Of a stretch of DNA of 14,485 nucleotides, positions 7,288 to 13,334 are shown piece by piece. A program made the translations under genes and the position numbers. The number at the start of each line of letters is the position of its first letter. Position 1 is the first letter of the stretch. This DNA is from Clostridia bacterium (GTDB lineage Bacteria > Bacillota > Clostridia > Oscillospirales > CAG-382), in assembly GCA_900757905.1 (NCBI GenBank), contig CAAEPN010000245.1, positions 1 through 14,485 of the forward strand, given 5' to 3'. Below the pieces are notes generated by a model. That model was given only the letters and a program-made list of their open reading frames with translations, did no database searches and had not been told where the DNA came from.

Positions 7288-10200
7288 ATGTCTAAACAGG
7301 CTCTTTGGCTCATCGATGACGCAAAATTCCATATCGCCGGCATCGCTACCTCTTGGGATTACGATGACCGTGCCACCCGAAGCCTTACCGATCCCTTTCC
7401 CGACGCACTCGTCAACCCTAAAACCGGCAAAACCATCCGCTATATCCGCCAGTTTCAAGAGCAATCGGCCGGCGTCTTGAATTTCGAATTTCACTACACC
7501 GCCGAAAAGACCGGCGACGGCGTGTTCTTTTCACTTTTGACTGCCCGGAAAACTCCGCTTGTCAAGCTCCATACTGCGAACAGCTCTTTCTTCTTAAACG
7601 ACGAACCGACCGATACCGCAAGCTTTCCCGGCTCTGTTCGCGCAAAGCTCATCCTTGACCTCGACGCCGCTTCGGTCAGTCTGATCTTAAACGGCCGCTA
7701 TGTCTGCCGCACGGCTCTTTCCGAATCGGACGCGGCTTATGCCGTCATCGGTACGGACGGAACGACCGACGTTACCGTGCGTCCGCATAAGATTCGTTTA
7801 ACGCGTGACTTTTTGGCAAATGAGTCCTTTCTCTGCACCGATTCGGCCTTTCCGCCGCCATGGCAGATTGACCCGGCGTTTGAGATCCGCTCCCATACCG
7901 CCTCGAATCCGCAAATGGACTATACCTATGCCGCGATAGACGCAAAAGGCGGTTCACTTCATCGTGCCTTTTTGCCGTTTACGCGTGCTTCCCGTGAGGA
8001 TATTATCTGCGAAGGCTATTTTCTGCTGCCGGAGGGCGCGGATGGGCTTGTCTTTTCCTTGGTTTCCGAGGAGGAAGAGCTTGTCGGCGTGCAAAGCACG
8101 GACAGTGCATTTTATACGTCGGACGGCAGCTTTTTGCGCCGCTTTACGCCAAACGTATGGCAGCTTATCCGCTTTGAGACCGACCTTGCTGAAAAGACGG
8201 TATCTATCAAGATCGACGGAAAGCTGTGCGGTCGTTTTCCGTTTTCGCTTGCCGAAAAACAGGCTTTCACCGGTGTTTCCGTGACCTTTGCGCCGAAAAA
8301 AGACGCGACGCTTGCGTTTTGCGACCTTCTTGCAGAGGAAACGCAAAAGCCGGACGATTATTGTCCTGAACCGAAAAGCGTGCGCCATAAGGAATACGAA
8401 GTCGGTATCAACGTGTGCAATATGTGGCGCGAAGGACATCATTTCGGCTGGGACAGAATTACCTATTTTGAAGCCAACACGCCGCTTATCGGCCCATATG
8501 ACGAGGGCAACCCGGAGGTAGCCGACTGGGAAATCAAGTTCATGACCGAGCACGGCATTACCTTTGAGCATTTTTGCTGGTATTGCCCGGATCCGCTCAT
8601 CAACTTCCCCATTAAGCGCTCCCGGATGGATTCGGCCTTGCGCGACGGTTTTATGAACGCGCGCTACAGCGATAAGATGAAATTCATCATCATGTGGGAA
8701 AACAATACCTATCACAATACCGACCCGGAAGCCTTTAAACAGTATATTTGGAAATATTGGTGCGAGTACTTTTTCACGGATGAGCGGTATCTGGTGATCG
8801 ATAATAAGCCGCTTCTTTCGCTGTGGTCGTTTAACTTTGTCAACCATTGGGGCGGCGAGGAAAAAGCGCATGAGATCATCGCTTATATGAATGAGGATAT
8901 CAAAAAATACGGCTTTGACGGCATTCTGCTCATGGCGACGGCTATGGGAAATGCTGACCGCTATAGAGAAATGTCGAAGTATTGCGATGTCAGCTATGCA
9001 TACCATTTCGGTTCGGGCGCATATGACCCGGACACGCAGATCGCTTCGATCGATGAGATCAACGTCCGTCATGACAACGCCGGACAAATGCCGTTTATGC
9101 AGACCGCGTCGGTCGGCTTTAACGCCTGCCCATGGCATGGCGCACAGGCGCGTGTGCCGCTCATCACGCCGGAAAATTTTGAAAAAGTACTCCGGTATAT
9201 CAAAAAGCGGAATGACGACGTCCCGTCAAACGAGAAAAAGTGGCATGAAAAGCTCTTTATGATGGCAACCTGGAACGAGTACGGCGAGGGAACGTATATC
9301 ATGCCGGCCGGGGTTCACGGTTTTGGCTATCTCGATAAGATCCGCGAGGTGTTCGTGCCGGAAAGCGGCGCCTGCGACAACGTCTTGCCGCAGGGCAAAG
9401 CGAAAGACCGCTTGTGTACCCTGCGCGTTCCGGAGCGCGTGATGATCCGTCGGCTCGGCTATGAACCGTCGGAGGAGGAAAAAGCGGCGAATACGCTTGT
9501 CAAGACCTTTGATTTTTCGGACAGATCCAAGGAAAACGGACTTTGGAATGCTTTCAACGGCGCAGCAGAATTTAAATATACCGGTATATACAAATCAATT
9601 GTCCCAAACAGTGCCTATGAACACTATTCGATTCGTACCGCACCGGAACACTTTAATGAAAAGGCCGCAGGCTTCTCCCATATTCGTCTGCGTTTGCGTT
9701 CGCCGGAAAAGAATGCAGCTGTCCGCATTGCCTTTTTGACGGATACGGAAAAGCGCTGGGCGAGTAATAAGTGTACCGGTATACAAAAAGTGAAGGCGTC
9801 GGAGGAATTTGCCGATTACATGTTCTGCATGAGCACTATGAAAACCTGGAGCGGCGATATCACCGATATCCGTATCGACAACATGGTGCGCACATCGCTT
9901 GAAATCGCGGAAATAGCGTTAATGACCTATACCGAGCCGGCCGGCGGCGACCCGGCAGTCTATGTCGGCGGCGAAAAGCTAAGACTTGCGTTTGCACCGT
10001 ACCTGACGCCGGACGGCAAGATGATCGTTTCGCTTGATCCCGGCTATGCGGCTTTCCGTGCGTTAAGGCTGTATCACGAATACGACCGGAAAAACGCGCG
10101 CCTTACGGTTGCAAGCGATCGGCTTAAGGCGGTATTTACCGTCGGCGAAAGCAAGTATTTGCTTGACGGAAACGAAAGAACGTTAGCTCATCCATTGACT

Positions 10201-10296
10201 ATGCGCGACGGATTGCCGACCATGGCGCTTGATGAACTATGCGATCTGTTCGGCATTGCCTATCATTACGATGGTAAGCATTTCATGATTGAATAA
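7288..10296 (+). CDS. GH99/WbsX-like multidomain protein with stalk-like C-terminus
   Basis: 1002 residues from ATG 7288, chosen because CGGAGGA (7274-7280) lies just upstream; an in-frame ATG at 7237 overlaps the promoter. Residues ~1-365 look like two lectin-type beta-sandwiches. Residues ~369-675 match the GH99-like WbsX type: VGINVCNMWREG near 369, then MWENNTYHNTDPEAF, and WNEYGEGTY near 660. This family is linked to polysaccharide modification or alpha-mannosidic bonds. A further beta-sandwich spans ~735-885 (starting FDFSDRSKENGLWNAF). The last ~110 residues (VYVGGEKLRLAF to the end) resemble the copper-amine-oxidase N-terminal 'stalk' domain of clostridial surface proteins. There is no signal peptide or membrane segment, odd for that stalk, so location is uncertain. 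It is a single-gene unit with its own promoter and terminator. Substrate unknown. Confidence 0.8.
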   Translation: MSKQALWLIDDAKFHIAGIATSWDYDDRATRSLTDPFPDALVNPKTGKTIRYIRQFQEQSAGVLNFEFHYTAEKTGDGVFFSLLTARKTPLVKLHTANSSFFLNDEPTDTASFPGSVRAKLILDLDAASVSLILNGRYVCRTALSESDAAYAVIGTDGTTDVTVRPHKIRLTRDFLANESFLCTDSAFPPPWQIDPAFEIRSHTASNPQMDYTYAAIDAKGGSLHRAFLPFTRASREDIICEGYFLLPEGADGLVFSLVSEEEELVGVQSTDSAFYTSDGSFLRRFTPNVWQLIRFETDLAEKTVSIKIDGKLCGRFPFSLAEKQAFTGVSVTFAPKKDATLAFCDLLAEETQKPDDYCPEPKSVRHKEYEVGINVCNMWREGHHFGWDRITYFEANTPLIGPYDEGNPEVADWEIKFMTEHGITFEHFCWYCPDPLINFPIKRSRMDSALRDGFMNARYSDKMKFIIMWENNTYHNTDPEAFKQYIWKYWCEYFFTDERYLVIDNKPLLSLWSFNFVNHWGGEEKAHEIIAYMNEDIKKYGFDGILLMATAMGNADRYREMSKYCDVSYAYHFGSGAYDPDTQIASIDEINVRHDNAGQMPFMQTASVGFNACPWHGAQARVPLITPENFEKVLRYIKKRNDDVPSNEKKWHEKLFMMATWNEYGEGTYIMPAGVHGFGYLDKIREVFVPESGACDNVLPQGKAKDRLCTLRVPERVMIRRLGYEPSEEEKAANTLVKTFDFSDRSKENGLWNAFNGAAEFKYTGIYKSIVPNSAYEHYSIRTAPEHFNEKAAGFSHIRLRLRSPEKNAAVRIAFLTDTEKRWASNKCTGIQKVKASEEFADYMFCMSTMKTWSGDITDIRIDNMVRTSLEIAEIALMTYTEPAGGDPAVYVGGEKLRLAFAPYLTPDGKMIVSLDPGYAAFRALRLYHEYDRKNARLTVASDRLKAVFTVGESKYLLDGNERTLAHPLTMRDGLPTMALDELCDLFGIAYHYDGKHFMIE

Positions 10297-10328
10297 AGTG
10301 TACCGATATATAAAACAACAGCGTACAA

Positions 10329-10358
10329 AAAGCCGCAAGGATTACTCCTTGCGGCTTT
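10329..10358 (+). terminator. Terminator hairpin after the GH99-like gene
   Basis: A 13-bp perfect stem, AAAGCCGCAAGGA (10329-10341) with TCCTTGCGGCTTT (10346-10358), loop TTAC, 33 bases after the stop. The T tract is short (TTTCA). It is nearly identical to the hairpin at 10551-10578 on the far side of E2. Confidence 0.7.
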
Positions 10359-10367
10359 CAGACTGTT

Positions 10368-10549
10368 GCAAAAGTCTATAGGATTTTCGGGCGAAGCCCG
10401 ATATCAATAAAAATCCGAAAAATCCGGGGACATGCGCCACGGATTTTTCTCCGATAGATTCGCGAGTGTCGAAAAGCAGAGCTTTTTGGCATGAGGCGCG
10501 AGCGCACGAATCTGCTTCGTGTCGTAAAACGAAGTTTTGCGACACGCTC
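10368..10549 (-). repeat. Structured element E2, copy 2 (inverted)
   Basis: The reverse complement matches 2628-2811 over its full length, with roughly nine of ten bases the same by eye and the same two ends. All stems are kept: CGTGTCG/CGACACG with a C-TTC-G cap, AGATTCG/CGAATCT, GAAAAATCCG/CGGATTTTTC and CGGGC-TTC-GCCCG. As with copy 1, it lies between converging genes and its GAGCG end abuts a terminator hairpin. The two copies are inverted with 7.6 kb between them. Confidence 0.87.
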
Positions 10550-10550
10550 G

Positions 10551-10581
10551 AAGCCGCAAGGATCGCTCCTTGCGGCTTTTT
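10551..10581. terminator. Bidirectional terminator hairpin, 3' of the collagen-like gene
   Basis: AAGCCGCAAGGA (10551-10562) pairs with TCCTTGCGGCTT (10567-10578), loop TCGC, with TTTTT at 10577-10581 on the + strand. It lies 11 bases past the minus-strand stop, so it can end the collagen-like gene's transcript as well as readthrough from the left. The stem is the same as that at 10329-10358. Confidence 0.7.
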
Positions 10582-10591
10582 CTGTTTGGAC

Positions 10592-11647
10592 TTAACTCAT
10601 TTTCTGCACAATGACGGCAAAGCGCGGACCTGTGATCGTTCCGCCGTCGGCATATGAGAGCGAGAAATACAGCGTAGAGGCGGCTGTTGCGGTAAAGGCA
10701 AAAATACCGTTTATCGAGGCCATCGTTCCGGCGTCGTTAAGATTGTAGCGGCGTGCGGCGGTCAGGTCGGCAACACCGTTATAGATCGGTACGATGCTGA
10801 TAGTGTCGGCTAAGTTTCCGGTTCCTTCAAATGAGTAGGAAACCGTGTATTTGCCGGCCGGAAGACGGATGTTTGTACTGCTGTCCACCTGAATGGCCGT
10901 GTTCGTCTGTGCGTCGGTGATCTGTAAGGGAATGAACGCATTGGCGGTGAGCGTGGTGGAGGGAGTGGTCAGATAAACGTAATCGCTGACGCCGGCAGCG
11001 CCGGTTGCGCCAGTTGCACCGGTTGCGCCAGTTGCACCGGTTGCGCCAGTTGCACCGGTTGCGCCAGTTGCACCGGTAGCACCAGTAGCGCCAGTAGCAC
11101 CCGTAGCACCAACAGCTCCGTCAGCACCAGCAGGGCCAGTCGCACCAGTAGCACCGGTCGGGCCGGTTGCGCCGGTGATTACGATTGCCGGGCCGGTCGG
11201 ACCTTGCGGACCGGTAGCACCGGTCGGGCCGATCGGTCCCATCGGACCTGTCGGGCCTTGTACACAGCGCGGCGGGCACGGCGGAGGACACGGCGGAGGA
11301 CACGGACGCGGCGGACGGGGATTCGTGCCGGCGTTGCCGTTACAGCAGGTGTTTGTTCCGTTATTGCCACCGCAACCGGTATTTGTGCCGGCGTTCCCAT
11401 TGCAGCCGCAAGTCGGTCGGTTGCCGCAGCCACAGGAGGTATTCGAGCCGTTATTGCCGGAGCCGGAGCAGCAGCGGCAGCCGCAGCCGGTGGTTTGACC
11501 GCCGGTACCGGTATTCGGGCAATTCGGAAGGCCGCCTACGCCGAACGGCGGGAACGGCATGGGGGGCATGGGTGAATTGGAATTAGGAGGAAACGGCGGA
11601 AACGGAGGACGGCTGAAGTCATTTCCGCCAAAACCGTAATTTGTCAT
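10592..11647 (-). CDS. Cys-rich collagen-like spore-surface (BclA-type) protein
   Basis: 351 residues in four parts. Residues 1-42 are Pro/Phe-rich (FSRPPFPPFPP). Residues ~43-128 are Cys-rich, with about 16 Cys in Gly/Asn stretches (GNAGTNTGCGG) and a PCPPPCPPPCPP run. Residues 131-217 are collagen-like Gly-X-Y, mostly GPTGAT then pure GAT, broken once by AIVI (154-157). Residues 218-351 form a beta-rich C-terminal domain of the BclA/TNF-like kind, with LPAGKYTVSYSF. Such proteins trimerise and build hair-like naps on exosporium; the Thr of GAT triplets is a usual O-glycosylation site. ATG 11647 has AAAGGAA about 7 bases upstream. There is no signal peptide, normal for spore-coat proteins made in the mother cell. 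The Cys-rich region suggests disulfide cross-linking. A phage tail or adhesin role is less likely. Confidence 0.87.
   Translation of the reverse strand: MTNYGFGGNDFSRPPFPPFPPNSNSPMPPMPFPPFGVGGLPNCPNTGTGGQTTGCGCRCCSGSGNNGSNTSCGCGNRPTCGCNGNAGTNTGCGGNNGTNTCCNGNAGTNPRPPRPCPPPCPPPCPPRCVQGPTGPMGPIGPTGATGPQGPTGPAIVITGATGPTGATGATGPAGADGAVGATGATGATGATGATGATGATGATGATGATGATGATGAAGVSDYVYLTTPSTTLTANAFIPLQITDAQTNTAIQVDSSTNIRLPAGKYTVSYSFEGTGNLADTISIVPIYNGVADLTAARRYNLNDAGTMASINGIFAFTATAASTLYFSLSYADGGTITGPRFAVIVQKMS
10998..11075 (-). repeat. 18-bp tandem repeat coding for Gly-Ala-Thr
   Basis: On the + strand the 18-mer AGTTGCACCGGTTGCGCC recurs four times or so in near-perfect tandem, coding GAT-GAT on the minus strand. 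More degenerate 9-base units extend to about 11165. Nearly identical units next to diverged ones suggest recent expansion by slippage, so copy number is likely to vary between strains. Confidence 0.85.
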
Positions 11648-11820
11648 AGGACATTTCCTTTCTGTCGTAGGATTCCTTTATGAGACAGACGAAGGTTTGG
11701 CGCGGAATGCGTCAAAGGCTTCGTCTTTACAGCATATGCAAAGAGGTTCTTTTTTGACAGTTGACGGCATACAGTAAAGCGGAAGTCTTTTGCAAAGAGG
11801 CGCGTAGCGCGCAGCAAATA

Positions 11821-11932
11821 AGGCGGCTTTGCCGCCTGAGAATGCTTGCGAAGCAAGCGGCCTATGCACGCGAAGCGTGCTGCCCCGACAGGGGAAACGG
11901 ATTGTTACTTTTTGCGTTGTGCAAAAAGTAAC
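11821..11932. repeat. Cluster of mosaic-family hairpins
   Basis: Five stems stand in a row: AGGCGGC/GCCGCCT (11821-11837), GCTTGC-GAA-GCAAGC (11844-11858), GCACGC-GAA-GCGTGC (11866-11880), CCCC/GGGG (11883-11894) and GTTACTTTTTGC/GCAAAAAGTAAC (11904-11932). A GGGAC-TTC-GTCCT stem follows at 11946-11958. The same stems, in other orders and sometimes inverted, occur at 1-307 and 12614-12895. No gene is seen from 11648 to 11820; that stretch is the upstream region of the collagen-like gene and has no promoter I can call with confidence. Confidence 0.75.
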
Positions 11933-11966
11933 GCAAAAAGCACACGGGACTTCGTCCTGCGACCTC

Positions 11967-12079
11967 GGTTCAAATCGCCGGTCGATACGTTGTTTTTACT
12001 GAAATGACCGGCGTTTATCAGGTAACCAGCTATGTGAGAGCCGCTTTTTTGCACAGAATCGACGGCAATGATTTGAACC
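11967..12079. other. Unexplained nested inverted repeats
   Basis: GGTTCAAATC (11967-11976) and GATTTGAACC (12070-12079) are perfect 10-base inverse copies. Just inside, CGCCGGTC (11976-11983) and GACCGGCG (12006-12013) form a hairpin. Together they could fold as a closing stem with inner branches, as a structured RNA would. GGTTCAAATC resembles a tRNA T-loop, but no tRNA cloverleaf can be drawn. The function is unknown. Confidence 0.5.
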
Positions 12080-12503
12080 GCTGCGAACTCCAAGCATAGC
12101 ACAAACGGATATGCGGCTTTGTACAAATTCATAGCGGATTCTTTGGCACACAGTAGGTTATGACGGACATCGAATGGGAAGCTATGGGGTTGTGGAAATG
12201 GGGAGTTTTTTAGATAGAATGAAATTTTTGGAAAATGCAAAGCTACGGTCTATTAAAAAAATTCTATCAGCGCACCTTAATTTTGGACAAATGCTAAAAC
12301 TTTGGTTTATCTCAAAACTTTCAATCAGCATACTGCAAAAACAAATTTCCACCGCAACAAAGATAACGTGCAACTACCCTTTTCGAATACATTTGCCCCT
12401 GTAAGCTTGTACTACAACATCCCATTTTCGAAAAACAACGGTCTTGCGTCTGATGTACAGTAACCCTTTCGCACCGGTTCAAAACATCCTTAAAAGCGCG
12501 TCG
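12080..12503. other. Gene-free, AT-richer tract
   Basis: I see no supportable gene, RNA or repeat here. From about 12170 on it is visibly richer in A and T than the flanks, with short frames lacking ribosome sites and recognisable motifs. It could be decayed foreign DNA, but nothing in it identifies a source. Confidence 0.5.
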
Positions 12504-12895
12504 CACCACATACTGGTTTAGGGACGAGAGCCAGAAATGTTACGAAAAAGATTATTCCGTGGAGTTTTGAACCGTTCTCCGGGAGTCGAGAGGGCCGCGG
12601 CCCTTCGGCTACTTTTGGTTCTTTTCGTAGAAGCGAAAAGAACGTAAAATCGTCCCCTTCGGGAACTTCCTGACAAGCAGGAAGTTTGCCCCTGTCAGGG
12701 CAACACGCCGCGCGTGCTTTTTGGTTCTTTTTGCAGAAGCAAAAAGAACGTAAAACGGTTCCCTTTCGGGAACATTTCACCTGCTTTTGAAAAAGCAGGA
12801 TAAAATACGGGGCGTCGGGGCGCCGCCCCACCTGTACACGCAAAACGTGTGTGCCGCTTGCTTCGCAAGCATTTTTGGAGGCGGCTAAACCGCCT
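12504..12895. repeat. Hairpin-mosaic repeat, copy B
   Basis: 12504-12613 matches 1-110. The following modules match 111-307 but with about 100 extra bases. The GTTCTTTTCG/CGAAAAGAAC stem (12618-12643) is followed by new modules (CTTCCTG/CAGGAAG, CCCCTG/CAGGG) and then a variant of the same stem, GTTCTTTTTGC/GCAAAAAGAAC (12724-12749). Then come CCTGCTTTT/AAAAAGCAGG near 12780, GCTTGC-TTC-GCAAGC near 12856 and AGGCGG/CCGCCT (12879-12895). The unit is in the same orientation as copy A. Confidence 0.82.
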
Positions 12896-12906
12896 TACCC
12901 GACAAA

Positions 12907-12936
12907 AAAGAGCTGATGCTATTGCATCAGCTCTTT
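12907..12936 (-). terminator. Intrinsic terminator of rpsU
   Basis: A perfect 13-bp stem, AAAGAGCTGATGC (12907-12919) with GCATCAGCTCTTT (12924-12936), loop TATT. Read on the minus strand it ends in CTTTTTTGTC, a good T tract, about 65 bases past the rpsU stop. Confidence 0.85.
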
Positions 12937-13000
12937 ATGTTTGCATTTTACTGCATGTTACCCATGATAGAATTCAGAGTTTTACCGATAAAGCAAAAGC

Positions 13001-13177
13001 TTACTTAAACTTGCGCTTACGGGCTGCCTCGGATTTCTTCTTACGCTTTACGCTGGGTTTTTCGTAATGCTCTCTCTTGCGAAGCTCGGTGAGAACACCA
13101 CTTTTTGCGCACTGTCTTTTGAATCTGCGGAGCGCACTGTCAAGCGATTCATTATCCTTGATCTTAATTTCTGCCAT
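13001..13177 (-). CDS. rpsU: 30S ribosomal protein S21
   Basis: A 58-residue protein starting MAEIKIKDNESLDSALRRFK and ending in a Lys/Arg-rich tail (VKRKKKSEAARKRKFK). This is the full length and sequence type of bacterial S21, which sits on the small subunit near the 3' end of 16S rRNA and aids initiation. The RRFKRQCAKSGVLTELRKREHYEKPS core is diagnostic. ATG 13177 has a GGAGGGAGGGG tract upstream. It has its own strong promoter and terminator, so it is a single-gene unit even though it lies just downstream of leuS on the same strand. Confidence 0.97.
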   Translation of the reverse strand: MAEIKIKDNESLDSALRRFKRQCAKSGVLTELRKREHYEKPSVKRKKKSEAARKRKFK

Positions 13178-13228
13178 CTATTTCCCCTCCCTCCGCTTGT
13201 GACAAAGAGATTTTTTATACCACACCAT

Positions 13229-13258
13229 ATTATACCCTATAAAGCGGCATGCTGTCAA
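13229..13258 (-). promoter_or_regulatory. Promoter of rpsU
   Basis: On the minus strand, consensus TTGACA (13258-13253) and consensus TATAAT (13234-13229) are separated by 18 bases, about 50 bases upstream of the start codon. Perfect hexamers suit a highly expressed ribosomal protein. Confidence 0.85.
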
Positions 13259-13334
13259 GTGAATTTCAAAAATTATTATAAACAAACTGTTAATTTTGGA
13301 TATTGCCTTGCAGCAGCCGCTTAAGGCTTTGCTT

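Noticed and set aside
7954..9138. A 394-codon frame antisense to the GH99-like gene
   Set aside because: A shadow of the GH99-like reading frame with no ribosome site or known domain; the sense protein explains the sequence.
9577..9781. TACCGGTA palindromes inside the GH99-like gene, with a similar motif after its stop
   Set aside because: They fall in coding sequence with ordinary codons; three loose matches are not enough to call a site.
11648..11760. SigK-type promoter of the collagen-like gene (CATATGCTG on the minus strand)
   Set aside because: The -10-like match is partial and no -35 lies at the right distance, so mother-cell control remains a guess.
11955..11990. tRNA gene suggested by GGTTCAAATC
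   Set aside because: The sequences flanking the loop do not pair as a T arm, and no acceptor, D or anticodon stems can be placed on either strand.
11905..12240. A 111-codon minus-strand frame
   Set aside because: It crosses the inverted-repeat structure and a hairpin module, has no ribosome site and shows no recognisable domain.
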